The notes under the pieces: model-generated
What the model saw: only the letters and a program-made list of their open reading frames with translations
What the model was told of the DNA's origin: nothing
Databases searched by the model: none
Part shown: piece by piece, positions 54,181-63,669 of the stretch
How positions within the stretch are numbered: position 1 is the first letter of the stretch
Layout of the letters: every line of letters starts with the position of its first letter
Made by a program: the position numbers and the translations under genes
Source: Ferruginibacter sp.
GTDB lineage: Bacteria > Bacteroidota > Bacteroidia > Chitinophagales > Chitinophagaceae
Assembly: GCA_016786725.1 (NCBI GenBank)
Contig: JAEUVU010000004.1
Location: forward strand, 186,001 to 250,000
Direction: 5' to 3'
DNA length: 64,000 nt

Positions 54181-57024
54181 TCAGAGCGGGCTTTGCGGAA
54201 CGAGTTTTTTGAGGCTGATATTTTGCAGGTCTATACTGAAAGCAATATTCTTCCAAAACCTTTTTTCTGTGATGGTAGATTTAAAATAGTCCTTGTATTC
54301 TTTGCTGTACAAAAGCGGCACATAAATATTCACCGTGTTTTTGAATAAGGACAGTTGCAGGCCTGCATCATAAACAAACCTCGCTGTGGGTGCATTCTTT
54401 TTCCAGGCTTCTGCATAAGTTCCCACATCAACAAATACTTTAAGCGGCAGCTTAAAAGGCAATACCGCCAACGGGTTTATGGCATTGGGAATGGTTGAAG
54501 TGAAGTTTGCAGCAACCAGCCAGTCATCGGTTTTGCCAATCTTACTGCTTAAATAATCGGTGCGTACTTTAAAGCCGCCATCCCGTATCATGATCTGCTG
54601 GCTGGAAAACCCTTCAAACTCATTGCGGCCTACAAAATAATTGCTGTAGGTATAATCTTCATCGCCCTTGGGGCCGGTCATGTTTAAATGATAGCGGCCT
54701 GTTTCAAATTGTTTGATGAAAGTTTTGTCGCCCAGGTAAAAGAATTTGCCGGCAAACAACCTTACATCCATCCCTCCGCCTTTGGCATAATTGAAAAAAT
54801 AATTACCTGTAAATGCAAGCCTGGCAAAACCTTCGCCCTGTTCCACCTGCAGTTCGCCTTTGTACGGATACAATACCCGGCTGTTTTCAAGTACAAAACG
54901 CAACTGGTTAACATAGCGTGATTCGGTTGGGTACGTAATTACATCAACCTGGTTTACCGTGTCTCTTGTAAACAACAAGCCCTGCTCGCTGATGAGGAAG
55001 GTTTTCCATTGCAGAAATTTGGTTATGCTGCTGCGTGGGTTTTTACTGGCAAAAACATATTTAAGCGATGGCACTATTTTAGAGAAGCGCTGGGGATTTG
55101 TTGTATTGGTTGAATCGGTAAAGTTATCTCCTGAGAAAGTAGCACCTGCAACAGCTACTTCAAACTTCTGCCCATTATCACCAGGATAAAAAGTATAGCC
55201 CAGCCTGCCAATGCCATTAAACTGTTTGCTTTTGGTACCATATAAAGGCGCCACTACAAACTGAAAGTTATTAAGCGGCAAAGTGTAATTGTGCAGCAAT
55301 GCACCTATCATAAACTTATCGTAAAAATTATAACCAATGGCAGGCGATGCAAACATGTAATTGTGTTTATCCGTTTCTTTCAGGCTGAAGAAAGATGCAA
55401 AACGGACATCTTTTCTTACTGTTGATTTTTTTAAATCCCCTTTTTTATTGAGCAATGCAAAAATGGCATCCGCATTTTTACCGCTTACATCTTCCACCAC
55501 TTTTTTAAAATCTTCCGGGTAAGGATGTTTGAACTGCCAGCGTTTGTAATATTCCTGCATGGCTTTGTCAAATACATCTTTGCCCAATTCATCTTCCAGC
55601 AGTTTCATCCAGTCGCCTGTTTTAACGTAGGTAACCATGTTGTAGTTGAATGGCGTCATTTTTTCAGAGATGGTTTCAATGGGCTGGTCTTTTTTTATAC
55701 CGGTTACAGTTTGCAGTAACGTATGCTGAATATCGTCTGGCAATCTTTTGTTGATAAACTTCGATCTGGTTTGTACAATATCAATATTTGTATTGCCATA
55801 CTGCTGCAGTGAATAGCGGTTGTCATAATAGGTGTTCATGCCTTCATCCATCCACGGATGCTTCCGTTCATTGGTTCCGATAATTGCCTGGAACCAGTTG
55901 TGCCCCACTTCATGATTGATAACAAAGTCGAGCATTTTTTCGCTGCCGCCATCATCTAATAAAGTGATGGTTGGATATTCCATACCACCACCGTTGCCGC
56001 CATCAACAACACTAACCACATTAAAAGGATATTCTCCCAGCCATTTGCTTTTGGTGAGGATAGCACGTTTGATCATAGCTATACTGTTCTTCCAGTTATC
56101 AGAATTCCTTAAATAATAAAAAGAGAACACATCAATTGTTCTTCCTGATGGAAGGTTTAATGTATCGTATGCTACAGAATATTCTTTATCTGCAAACCAT
56201 GCAAAGTCATGAACATTATCTTGCTTGTAGTGCAATGTTTTTGTTTCTTTGGCAGAAGCTATCTTAGATGCAGTTTTTGATTTTCTACTATTGATTAACT
56301 CTTTTGATGGTGCATGCCTGTTAAGTCTGTCGGCCTTATTGAGTAATGATTTCTTTTCACTTTCATCCTGCAGGTCACCGGTTGCAGCAACCACATAATT
56401 CTCCGGCAGTGTTATCTGCACTTCAAAACTGCCAAACTCTGCATAAAATTCACCCTGGTCTAAATAAGGCATGGGGTGCCAGCCTTTTCTATCGTACACT
56501 GCCGGTTTGGGATACCATTGCGTGATGTGATAGGCTTGATCTATATGACCACCTCTTGAAAAATTATAAGGCAGCTTTACATGAAAAGGTGTTTCAATTT
56601 TTGCAGAAGCGTTTGGTGCAATGGGTTTGGGTAAAATAAGTTTGATGATATCCTGGTGCTGCGGATGATCGGTTATTTTGGCTACCTCATTGTTTACTTT
56701 GAAATCGAGCCGGTTTATGTAACCACGTTTATCTGCATTGCTGAAATAAAAACCGGTGCTGCCGTTCTCCAGGTCCTGGTCGGTAAAAGCAGTCCTGTCA
56801 TTTTTAAATGCATTGGGCCAGAGATGAATCCAGATGAAGAACAAAGTATCGGGCGAATTGTTGTGATAATCCATTTTTACAAAACCATCCAGTGTATTGT
56901 CCTTATCATTAAGTGTTACATCAATTTTGTAGTTAACCTGTTGCTGCCAGTAAGGGGAGGGTTGGCAGTTGGCGGTTTGCAGTTGGCAAATGAACAGTAT
57001 TATTAATAAGAGAAATCTTTTCAA
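54181..57024 (-). CDS. M1-family metallopeptidase with long barrel-like C-terminus
   Basis: 947 residues, exported (signal peptide ends LQTANCQ). Residues 25-530 are an aminopeptidase-N-like M1 unit: zinc site HEVGH (371-375) with the third ligand Glu394 in WMDEGMNTYY, and GGNGGGMEYPT as the exopeptidase (GAMEN-like) motif. From about 560 on, 390 residues alternate aromatic and polar strands (LGYTFYPG, FFYLGDKTFIKQF, RFWKNIAFSIDL), resembling an outer-membrane barrel. That tail is not part of standard M1 enzymes; it probably anchors the peptidase at the cell surface. Confidence 0.85.
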   Translation of the reverse strand: MKRFLLLIILFICQLQTANCQPSPYWQQQVNYKIDVTLNDKDNTLDGFVKMDYHNNSPDTLFFIWIHLWPNAFKNDRTAFTDQDLENGSTGFYFSNADKRGYINRLDFKVNNEVAKITDHPQHQDIIKLILPKPIAPNASAKIETPFHVKLPYNFSRGGHIDQAYHITQWYPKPAVYDRKGWHPMPYLDQGEFYAEFGSFEVQITLPENYVVAATGDLQDESEKKSLLNKADRLNRHAPSKELINSRKSKTASKIASAKETKTLHYKQDNVHDFAWFADKEYSVAYDTLNLPSGRTIDVFSFYYLRNSDNWKNSIAMIKRAILTKSKWLGEYPFNVVSVVDGGNGGGMEYPTITLLDDGGSEKMLDFVINHEVGHNWFQAIIGTNERKHPWMDEGMNTYYDNRYSLQQYGNTNIDIVQTRSKFINKRLPDDIQHTLLQTVTGIKKDQPIETISEKMTPFNYNMVTYVKTGDWMKLLEDELGKDVFDKAMQEYYKRWQFKHPYPEDFKKVVEDVSGKNADAIFALLNKKGDLKKSTVRKDVRFASFFSLKETDKHNYMFASPAIGYNFYDKFMIGALLHNYTLPLNNFQFVVAPLYGTKSKQFNGIGRLGYTFYPGDNGQKFEVAVAGATFSGDNFTDSTNTTNPQRFSKIVPSLKYVFASKNPRSSITKFLQWKTFLISEQGLLFTRDTVNQVDVITYPTESRYVNQLRFVLENSRVLYPYKGELQVEQGEGFARLAFTGNYFFNYAKGGGMDVRLFAGKFFYLGDKTFIKQFETGRYHLNMTGPKGDEDYTYSNYFVGRNEFEGFSSQQIMIRDGGFKVRTDYLSSKIGKTDDWLVAANFTSTIPNAINPLAVLPFKLPLKVFVDVGTYAEAWKKNAPTARFVYDAGLQLSLFKNTVNIYVPLLYSKEYKDYFKSTITEKRFWKNIAFSIDLQNISLKKLVPQSPL

Positions 57025-57098
57025 AACAAAAGAGTTTTACCAAAAATAAACAAACGCTTTATTCATTCCTAATTCCTGATTCTCAACTCCTGATTCTT

Positions 57099-58496
57099 TT
57101 ATTTTCCTTTCCCGGAGAGAATTATACGGATAGTATGCAGCATAATTTTAAAATCAAGCGCCAGCGAAACATTTTCAATATACATAAGATCGTATGGCAT
57201 CCTTTCTATCATTTCTTCCACAGTTTCGGCGTAGCCAAATTTAACCATGCCCCAACTGCTGAGGCCTGGTTTTACTTTTAGTAAGAAATTATATTCAGGA
57301 TGTTTTTCGGTGATCTTATCAATGTAGAATCTTCTTTCTGGCCTTGGGCCAACCAGGCTCATTTCTCCTTTAAGGATATTCCATAACTGAGGCAGTTCAT
57401 CAAGCCGCCATTTGCGCATGATGCGTCCCCAGGGTGTAATGCGTGGATCATCATCACTGCTCAGTTCAGGCCCGTTTTTTTCAGCATCGGGTATCATGCT
57501 CCTGAATTTGATCATGGTAAAAGGGCGGCCTTTGTAACCGATGCGTTCCTGCAGATAAAAGAGGGCTCCTTTTGAAGATAATTTTACCCTGATGGCTGTA
57601 TAAATAAAAAGCGGGAACAGTATTATAAGGCTGAATATACTTGCGGTAATATCCAGCAGCCTTTTTATATGCTGCTGCCATTGCGGCATTAAACCCGATT
57701 GCAGTTCTATCAACGGAATGCCAAGCACATTGTTTGTTTTAACCGAACCGCTGATGATATCTACTGTATCGGCAGTTAATTTAATATTCACCTCGGTGTT
57801 GCTGAGTTGCTGCAGTATTTTTTCAAGCTGGCTTCTTTCCTTTTTTTCTACCGCAATGATCAGTTCTTCAATTTTATTTTGCCTGATGATGGCATTTGCA
57901 TTATCGGCATTGCCCAGGTTAACAATATCCGGCGGCAGGGCAGAACCGTGGTTGCCATTGGTATTTGCAAAACCTGTGATGCGGTAACCCGTTTTTTCTT
58001 TATTGTTAACGATGGAATGATAAAGATTACCGGCATTGGTGCTGGAACCGAGAATGAGTGTGTTGAAAAAAACAGTACCCTTATTAAGCTGAGATTTGGC
58101 AATGTTTAAAAAGCACAATCTTATGCAGAAGGTAACCAGTGTTTGTATAAGCCACAGCGACAGAAATTCTTTGTAATAAATAGTATAATCGCCGGTTGCA
58201 TCATATAATAAGAACAAAAACAGTATGCAGATGCTTGCAAAAAAAGTATAAACAAGTGTATTGAAAAATTCTACCAGCCTCGATTTATGATACAGGTTGC
58301 GGTAGGTGCCCACCAGGTAATATACCATCAGCCAGATGAACGGAAACAATACCAGGCCGATGTAAAACCTGGGACCGATTACAAAAGGTTCTTTGATGAT
58401 ATACTTTCTTGCAAAATAAAAACCGACCCAGGAGAGTATGGCTGCTATGCAATCACCTAAGGCATACCAGCTGATATGTATTCTGGGTTGGTTCAA
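57099..58496 (-). CDS. Exopolysaccharide polyprenyl glycosylphosphotransferase
   Basis: 465 residues. Four membrane helices (to about residue 120), a CoA-binding-like Rossmann domain (about 145-255, [15 protein letters not shown]), a fifth helix ([19 protein letters not shown]) and the catalytic domain of the WcaJ/WbaP family: [42 protein letters not shown] (split by the LPQ), [14 protein letters not shown]. It puts the first sugar phosphate onto undecaprenyl phosphate to start a surface polysaccharide. No further polysaccharide cluster is in this window. Confidence 0.92.
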   Translation of the reverse strand: MNQPRIHISWYALGDCIAAILSWVGFYFARKYIIKEPFVIGPRFYIGLVLFPFIWLMVYYLVGTYRNLYHKSRLVEFFNTLVYTFFASICILFLFLLYDATGDYTIYYKEFLSLWLIQTLVTFCIRLCFLNIAKSQLNKGTVFFNTLILGSSTNAGNLYHSIVNNKEKTGYRITGFANTNGNHGSALPPDIVNLGNADNANAIIRQNKIEELIIAVEKKERSQLEKILQQLSNTEVNIKLTADTVDIISGSVKTNNVLGIPLIELQSGLMPQWQQHIKRLLDITASIFSLIILFPLFIYTAIRVKLSSKGALFYLQERIGYKGRPFTMIKFRSMIPDAEKNGPELSSDDDPRITPWGRIMRKWRLDELPQLWNILKGEMSLVGPRPERRFYIDKITEKHPEYNFLLKVKPGLSSWGMVKFGYAETVEEMIERMPYDLMYIENVSLALDFKIMLHTIRIILSGKGK

Positions 58497-58547
58497 GGTA
58501 TAATTCTGATCAGCGTAAAACGAATTTTTTCTGGTATTTATTTTTCA

Positions 58548-58617
58548 GCTGTCAGCCTGAGCCTGTCGAAGGCGGGTTCTTTCATCATACCGGTTTCGAC
58601 AAACTCAACCTGACAGC
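58548..58617. repeat. Hairpin repeat element, copy 2
   Basis: 70 bp. GCTGTCAGCCTGAGCCTGTC at the left and GACAAACTCAACCTGACAGC at the right are imperfect reverse complements. Same family as 42731-42802. Confidence 0.75.
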
Positions 58618-58666
58618 ATTATTTAATTTAAGGTCATCATTTGCAGGCAGCAGTTGGTAATCTTTA

Positions 58667-59638
58667 TTAATGGCTCGTTGCATTCCCGATCTTTTCAAGT
58701 ATCTGGTGAGCAACTTCCATAGCACGGAAACCATCCAGCACACTCACTGGTGTATCGGTATTGTTCAAAATGGCATTGCGGAATTCTTCCAGCTCCATCT
58801 TAATCGCATTTACTTCCTGCACCTGCGGATTGGCAATAGCTACGGTTTTTTTGCCGCTGTTGGTTTCAATATCAAAAGTAAAAGTGTTGCTGTCACCGGG
58901 TGAATCCAGGCGGATGATCTCTGTTTTCTTTTCTAAAAAATCAATGCCGATATATGCATCTTTCTGAAACAGGCGCATCTTACGCATCTTCTTCATGGAG
59001 ATACGGCTGCTGGTAAGGTTGGCCACACAGCCATTATCAAACTCAATGCGAACGTTGGCAATATCCGGCGTATCGCTCATTACAGCCACGCCATTAGCGC
59101 TTATATAATTTACATTGCTTTTTACAAGGCTTAAAATGATGTCAATATCATGTATCATCAGGTCCAGTATCACACTTACATCGGTGCCACGTGGATTGAA
59201 TTGTGCCAGGCGGTGCACTTCAATAAACATTGGCTGTAAAACCTGGTTTTTTAAAGAAAGAAATGCAGGATTAAAACGTTCAACATGCCCCACCTGAAAT
59301 TTGATGTTTGCTTCTTTGGCAAGTTTTACCAGTTCCTTTGCTTCTTCCATAGTATTGGCCAATGGCTTTTCCACAAAAACATGTTTGCCTTTTTTTATGG
59401 CCAGTTCGCAAAGTTCAAAATGGCTGGTTGTAGGAGCCACAATGTCAACTGCATCGCTGGCATCTATCAATTCCTCCGCATTGGCAAAACGGGGTATCTG
59501 GTATTTTTGAGCAACCAGCGCTGCGTTGGCATCGTCTGTATCAACAAAACCTGTTAACTGAATACCTTCAATTTCGGCCCAGTTATTTAAATGAAATTTA
59601 CCCAGGTGGCCAGCGCCTATTACTCCTATTTTTAGCAT
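58667..59638 (-). CDS. Gfo/Idh/MocA-family oxidoreductase
   Basis: 323 residues, NAD(P)-binding Rossmann fold at the N-terminus (IGVIGAGHLGKFHLNNW), then VEKPLANTMEEAKELV with the catalytic Lys of the EKP motif, GHVERFNPAF and DLMIHDIDIILSLV where His and Asp act in sugar binding. Members oxidise sugars or reduce biliverdin; UDP-sugar dehydrogenases of surface-glycan pathways are likely, given the sugar transferase next to it. The substrate is unknown. Confidence 0.88.
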   Translation of the reverse strand: MLKIGVIGAGHLGKFHLNNWAEIEGIQLTGFVDTDDANAALVAQKYQIPRFANAEELIDASDAVDIVAPTTSHFELCELAIKKGKHVFVEKPLANTMEEAKELVKLAKEANIKFQVGHVERFNPAFLSLKNQVLQPMFIEVHRLAQFNPRGTDVSVILDLMIHDIDIILSLVKSNVNYISANGVAVMSDTPDIANVRIEFDNGCVANLTSSRISMKKMRKMRLFQKDAYIGIDFLEKKTEIIRLDSPGDSNTFTFDIETNSGKKTVAIANPQVQEVNAIKMELEEFRNAILNNTDTPVSVLDGFRAMEVAHQILEKIGNATSH

Positions 59639-59662
59639 GATGTTTTACTGTAGTTAATAAGG

Positions 59663-59688
59663 CAAAAGTAAAAAGGCAAAATTCAAAA
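59663..59688 (+). repeat. Dispersed A-rich repeat, copy 2
   Basis: 24 of 26 bases identical to 25447-25472. A complementary T-rich stretch follows at 59715-59745, giving a weak inverted repeat just before the accA stop. Confidence 0.6.
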
Positions 59689-59745
59689 TGTGCAATGCAA
59701 TTATTTTGAGGTTCAGTTTTTTACTTTTGAATTTTGATTTTTGAC

Positions 59746-60732
59746 TTAATTTTCCGTTACAGCAGCTTCTTCCCAAAAACCCATCTTCCCAAACTTTTCA
59801 ATGCGTTGTTCAACTCTTTTATCGGGGTCAATACTTTTTAATTCTTTTAAAACCGGGAGGAGGTAATCCTTTAAAATATCGGCAGCCTGCTGGTAATCCC
59901 AGTGGGTGCCTCCCAAAGGTTCAGGTATCACACCATCCACCAGGCCAAAGCCAAGCATGTCATTACCAGTAAGGCGCAGTTGTTCGGCCGCTGTTTCTTT
60001 TTTATCCCAGCTACGCCATAAAATACTGCTGCAGCTTTCTGGTGATATTACGGTGTACCAGGTATTCTCCATCATAAAAACCCTGTCGCCTACACCAATG
60101 CCCAAGGCACCACCGCTGGCACCTTCGCCGATTATCACACATATTACCGGCACTTTCAGCCTTATCATTTCATAAATATTACGGGCAATGGCTTCGCCCT
60201 GTCCTCTTTCCTCCGCCTCCAGTCCGGGGAAAGCGCCGGGCGTATCAATCAATGTAATAACCGGTTTGTTGAATTTCTCTGCCAGTTTCATCAGGCGCAA
60301 AGCTTTTCTGTAGCCTTCAGGATTGGCCATACCAAAATTGCGCAGTTGGCGGGTTTTGGTATTGCTGCCTTTTTGCTGGCCCAGTATCATTACCGTTTCA
60401 CCACCCAGTTTAGCAAAACCGCCCACCATGGCTTTATCATCCTTCACATTCCTGTCGCCGTGCAGTTCAATAAAATCAGTACACATATTTTCTATGTACT
60501 TTAAGGTATAGGGCCTGTCCGGGTGGCGGCTCAGTTGCACTTTTTGCCAGGGGGTAATATTGGCGGTAATATGTTTTTTGGTTTCAATGATCCTTTCTTC
60601 CAGCATGGCAATGGCACCACTCATATTTGTTTTCGACTTTTCGGAAGTGATTTTAAGCTGCTCTATCTGGTCGTATAGCTCTTTAATGGGTTTTTCGAAG
60701 TCGAGAAACTGGCGTTTTTTTAATTCGATCAT
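59746..60732 (-). CDS. accA: Acetyl-CoA carboxylase carboxyltransferase subunit alpha
   Basis: 328 residues, the usual AccA length. Motifs: [18 protein letters not shown] at the N-terminus, [53 protein letters not shown] (crossed by the Met-Ala-Asn-Pro), [26 protein letters not shown]. It carries out the carboxyl transfer from biotin to acetyl-CoA together with AccD; the crotonase fold and oxyanion glycines ([14 protein letters not shown]) are intact. Confidence 0.96.
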   Translation of the reverse strand: MIELKKRQFLDFEKPIKELYDQIEQLKITSEKSKTNMSGAIAMLEERIIETKKHITANITPWQKVQLSRHPDRPYTLKYIENMCTDFIELHGDRNVKDDKAMVGGFAKLGGETVMILGQQKGSNTKTRQLRNFGMANPEGYRKALRLMKLAEKFNKPVITLIDTPGAFPGLEAEERGQGEAIARNIYEMIRLKVPVICVIIGEGASGGALGIGVGDRVFMMENTWYTVISPESCSSILWRSWDKKETAAEQLRLTGNDMLGFGLVDGVIPEPLGGTHWDYQQAADILKDYLLPVLKELKSIDPDKRVEQRIEKFGKMGFWEEAAVTEN

Positions 60733-60834
60733 GTAGTTGGGTTACAATTTAAATTAACAGTTTAATGTTATTTGAATCTTAAGGAACTGTAAGATAGTTT
60801 GTAAAATTAGTGCTTACAATTTTTTTATAAAAGT

Positions 60835-60866
60835 TTTGGAAGGGGAAAGTAAGAAACCTATCTTTG
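60835..60866 (+). promoter_or_regulatory. Promoter of tRNA-Asp
   Basis: TTTG (60835-60838), 20-base spacer, TATCTTTG (60859-60866): the best -33/-7 pair in the window, about 60 bases before the tRNA. Confidence 0.85.
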
Positions 60867-60925
60867 CCGTCCTGAAAAATGAGCAAATGCCGACATCCGG
60901 TTTTAAAGTCAGCACTCAGGTAGTT

Positions 60926-60999
60926 GGATCGGTAGTTCAGTTGGTTAGAATGCTGCCCTGTCACGGCAGAGGTCGCGGGTTCGAGTCCCGTCCGGTCCG
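60926..60999 (+). tRNA. tRNA-Asp (anticodon GTC)
   Basis: 74 nt. Acceptor GGATCGG/CCGGTCC (one T-G pair), anticodon stem CTGCC/GGCAG with loop CTGTCAC, T-arm GCGGGTTCGAGTCCCGT. Discriminator G; CCA not encoded. Confidence 0.96.
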
Positions 61000-61011
61000 C
61001 AAGTACAACTC

Positions 61012-61048
61012 AAAAGCCTTGTAAATGTTTAGTTTACGAGGCTTTTTT
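61012..61048 (+). terminator. Terminator after tRNA-Asp
   Basis: AAAGCCTTGTAAA pairs with TTTACGAGGCTTT (one T-G pair), 7-nt loop, T-run. Confidence 0.88.
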
Positions 61049-61081
61049 CATCTTAGGTGTCAATTTTTTTTGTCATAGAAA

Positions 61082-61279
61082 TCAACGGCAACAGTTCACG
61101 GCGGCACTGCTTATCTGCGGCGGCAAAAAAATAACTAGAGCCGGTTCTGTTTGTTTAAGGTACTCCGATGCATGCTCAAGCATTTTTACAGGATCCGGTG
61201 TTATGCCTTTGCCCATAAACTGGATATTTATCAAAAGGCACATATCGCCTTCGCCTTCTACAACAAGTACTTTTTTTAT
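61082..61279 (-). pseudogene. Decayed response-regulator receiver gene
   Basis: The minus strand reads KKVLVVEGEGDMCLL, later GKGITPDPVKMLEHASEYL and KQTEPALVIF, then LPPQ and a quick stop. This is the first half of a CheY-like receiver (beta1, helix1, helix2, beta3), but the acidic cluster reads EGE, the phospho-acceptor Asp after VIF is missing and the protein stops soon after. Position 61279-61277 is ATA where an ATG would be expected (ATAAAAAAAGTACTTG). It fills most of the 355-bp stretch 61049-61403; nothing else is visible there. Confidence 0.65.
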
Positions 61280-61403
61280 TTTAAAGTTGCGATTATTTTT
61301 TTATTGAACTTTGGGGGTTGGTTAAACCAGCAGCCTGTTTAATGGCAATGAGAATAAGTATATTGCACAAAGCCCTCATCGCACCTTACAATACATAAAA
61401 AGC

Positions 61404-61802
61404 TTAGGGAACGACATTAAACTCCAGCGCCGACATTAAAAAAGCATAGCTGCCCGTGGAAGCAGAAGCAGGTAAATAAGTGCCAAAATAAATAGAGTAA
61501 CTGCCTGTCGGAAGCCAGATGGGAAAGGTGTTGGTAATATTTGTTGAAACCCTGGATAAAGGGGTGCCATCTAAAAACAGCAGATAATTGCCGGCAATAA
61601 AATTGATACTCTCTATTTTTAAAACTTTGTTGGCAGGTACTGTAAACGTGCGGTATAAAATAGTATCGGCGCAGCCGCCTGAACAGGTAGAAATGGAATC
61701 AGCCTGTAAAATAACAACCCGGTTGAATTGTAAATTGTTTTGGGCCGTGCCTGCATAGCAGCAAAGCATCAGTATGCATATAAAAAGTATCTTTTTCATC
61801 AT
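61404..61802 (-). CDS. Small secreted protein of unknown function
   Basis: 132 residues with signal peptide (residues 1-21, ending YAGTAQ). The mature part is predicted beta-rich (FTVPANKVLKIESINFIAG, LPTGSYSIYFGTYLP) with a Cys-x-x-x-Cys (STCSGGCAD) near residue 40. I recognise no family. It follows the next gene by 9 bp, so they form a pair. Confidence 0.65.
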   Translation of the reverse strand: MMKKILFICILMLCCYAGTAQNNLQFNRVVILQADSISTCSGGCADTILYRTFTVPANKVLKIESINFIAGNYLLFLDGTPLSRVSTNITNTFPIWLPTGSYSIYFGTYLPASASTGSYAFLMSALEFNVVP

Positions 61803-61811
61803 GGCTTGTTT

Positions 61812-62150
61812 CTAAAATCCTTTGGTGGTGTAAATAAGGGTGTTTTGTTTATCGGTGCTCACGGCAGTGGTTACCAACAGGTACCAGGCAGCGCCGTTGT
61901 AATAATAAAAACCGGCATCGCCATCGGTTTGATAAATGAGTAAACCGGTTGCAGGTGTTGCAATATTGTTTTTCTGCAGGTTGGTCATCCGGGGTATCAG
62001 CAAACCTTTGGTGGTGCTGCTCACATCCAGCATGGCAGAAGTATCAGCCACAGCAGCAGTGGTGTTAATACTTACAGACTGGGCAAGAGCGTTTAAACTA
62101 AAACACGTAGCGATGAATGCAGCAGCAATCTTTAATGTTGGTTTTGGCAT
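61812..62150 (-). CDS. Short secreted protein with tail-fibre-like repeat
   Basis: 112 residues with signal peptide (ends LNALAQ). It carries [29 protein letters not shown], interrupted by the usual Thr, and [26 protein letters not shown], a motif abundant in Bacteroidota secreted and tail-fibre-like proteins. Those are usually much longer and end in an S74 chaperone or collagen-like part; here only the head module remains, possibly a truncated or minimal version. Confidence 0.72.
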   Translation of the reverse strand: MPKPTLKIAAAFIATCFSLNALAQSVSINTTAAVADTSAMLDVSSTTKGLLIPRMTNLQKNNIATPATGLLIYQTDGDAGFYYYNGAAWYLLVTTAVSTDKQNTLIYTTKGF

Positions 62151-62269
62151 GGTAAGCTTTAATGACCGGCAAGATACAGGTTTTGTCCAGAACTGGAAAA
62201 GAATAAAACATACTGTTTACGGTACTGTGTACTGATAAAAATCATACTATCCGAAGGCATATTAATTGA

Positions 62270-62276
62270 TACCTTG
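62270..62276 (+). promoter_or_regulatory. Possible -7 box of the rhodanese gene
   Basis: TACCTTG, six bases from the ATG; no -33 recognised. Confidence 0.3.
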
Positions 62277-62281
62277 TATTA

Positions 62282-62686
62282 ATGAAAACCCTTTACCTCA
62301 TCGTATTATTTGCTCTAATGTATGGCATTGCCGGTTGTTTTACTGTACGCAGTAATGAAAATTTTACTTACAGCAAACTTAATCGGGATGAGTATGCCGC
62401 TGTTTTAAAAGACAGTAATAATTATTACCTTATTGATGTACGTACGGCAAAAGAATACAAACGAGGCCATTTGCCGGGTGCGGTTAATTTCAGTTACCTT
62501 AATTTTCATTTTGGCAGAGATGCTGATTCACTCAACAGGAATAAACTGGCGCTGGTTTACTGCCAAACCTGCCACCGGAGCCCGCTTGCTGCCCGTAAAT
62601 TAAAAAAGATGGGTTTCAGAAAAGTGTACGACCTGGCTGGGGGTTATCAAAATTGGGCAGTGCAAAATCCCGCCCGTGATCTATGA
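62282..62686 (+). CDS. Rhodanese-like lipoprotein
   Basis: 134 residues. The N-terminus has a lipoprotein-type signal with the lipobox GIAGC (Cys at residue 19). The single rhodanese domain shows YYLIDVRTAKEYKRGHLPGAVNF and the active-site loop YCQTCHRSPLAA, with the nucleophilic Cys followed five residues later by Arg. Such proteins move sulfur or act in redox stress in the periplasm. An extra Cys in the loop is unusual. Confidence 0.85.
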   Translation: MKTLYLIVLFALMYGIAGCFTVRSNENFTYSKLNRDEYAAVLKDSNNYYLIDVRTAKEYKRGHLPGAVNFSYLNFHFGRDADSLNRNKLALVYCQTCHRSPLAARKLKKMGFRKVYDLAGGYQNWAVQNPARDL

Positions 62687-62786
62687 TGCCAGCAAGCTTT
62701 TTCCGGAATTATAAAAACAATTTACACAACATCAGTTTTATGCTGCCCGGTTTCACATCTTTTAATAACTTCACACAAAAAATTGC

Positions 62787-63668
62787 ATGAGTTTACGTAC
62801 ACAATTGCAGGGCACCGGCGTGGCCATTGTTACACCCTTTAAAGCAACCATGGAAGTTGATTTCGATGCGCTGGGAAAATTAATAGATTTTATCATTGAT
62901 AAGGGCGTTGAATATATTGTTACGCTGGGTACAACAGGCGAAACACCAACGCTGGATGCTGAAGAAAAGTCTGATATCATCAATTACACTTTTGAAAAAG
63001 TACATGGCAAGGTACCGGTAGTGGTGGGCGTTGGAGGCAACAATACCAAAGAAGTGATGGAGAACCTGCAGAGTTACGAACTGGAAAAAGCGGCAGCTGT
63101 TTTAAGCGCAAGCCCTTATTACAATAAGCCTTCGCAGGAAGGCATTTTTCAGCACTATAAAAACCTGGCTGCCGAAAGTCCCAAACCAATTATATTGTAC
63201 AATGTGCCCGGCAGAACGGGAAGCAATATCACCGCCGAAACAACTTTACGCCTGGCAAAGGAAGTGGAAAATATTGCAGGCATTAAAGAAGCCAGCGGCA
63301 ATATGGTGCAATGCATGCATATACTGCGTGACAGGCCTGATGATTTTCTGGTAGTCAGTGGTGATGATCATTTAACATTGCCGTTGATAGCCTGCGGAAT
63401 GGACGGTGTGATAAGTGTGGCCGCCAATTGTTTCCCCAAAGATTTTTCAGACATGGTAAGGCATTGTTTAAAAGGCGATTTCAGTTCGGCAAGGCCATTG
63501 CATTACAAATGCCTTGAAGGGAATGATTTGCTTTTTGCAGAAAATAACCCCGCAGGGGTAAAAGCATTTTTAGCTGAAATGGGAATTATTGAAAATGTGG
63601 TGAGGTTACCGCTTGTGCCCTTAAGCAATGCTGTTCATCAAAAAGTGAAAGCTTATTTAAATACGTAA
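62787..63668 (+). CDS. dapA: 4-hydroxy-tetrahydrodipicolinate synthase
   Basis: 293 residues, the usual DapA length. GTGVAIVTPFK, LGTTGETPTL, the catalytic Tyr in ILYNVPGRTG and the Schiff-base Lys in IAGIKEASGNM are all present. It condenses pyruvate with aspartate semialdehyde, first committed step to diaminopimelate and lysine. The next gene starts one base after its stop. Confidence 0.95.
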   Translation: MSLRTQLQGTGVAIVTPFKATMEVDFDALGKLIDFIIDKGVEYIVTLGTTGETPTLDAEEKSDIINYTFEKVHGKVPVVVGVGGNNTKEVMENLQSYELEKAAAVLSASPYYNKPSQEGIFQHYKNLAAESPKPIILYNVPGRTGSNITAETTLRLAKEVENIAGIKEASGNMVQCMHILRDRPDDFLVVSGDDHLTLPLIACGMDGVISVAANCFPKDFSDMVRHCLKGDFSSARPLHYKCLEGNDLLFAENNPAGVKAFLAEMGIIENVVRLPLVPLSNAVHQKVKAYLNT

Positions 63669-63669
63669 A

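Noticed and set aside
54179..54256. An ATG-started N-terminal extension of the GNAT-like gene
   Set aside because: It lies in the end of the M1 peptidase gene in another frame; a GTG two bases after that stop gives the expected start.
60836..61024. A plus-strand frame of 62 codons
   Set aside because: It covers the promoter and the whole of tRNA-Asp.
61151..61342. A plus-strand frame of 63 codons
   Set aside because: It is the antisense shadow of the decayed receiver gene.
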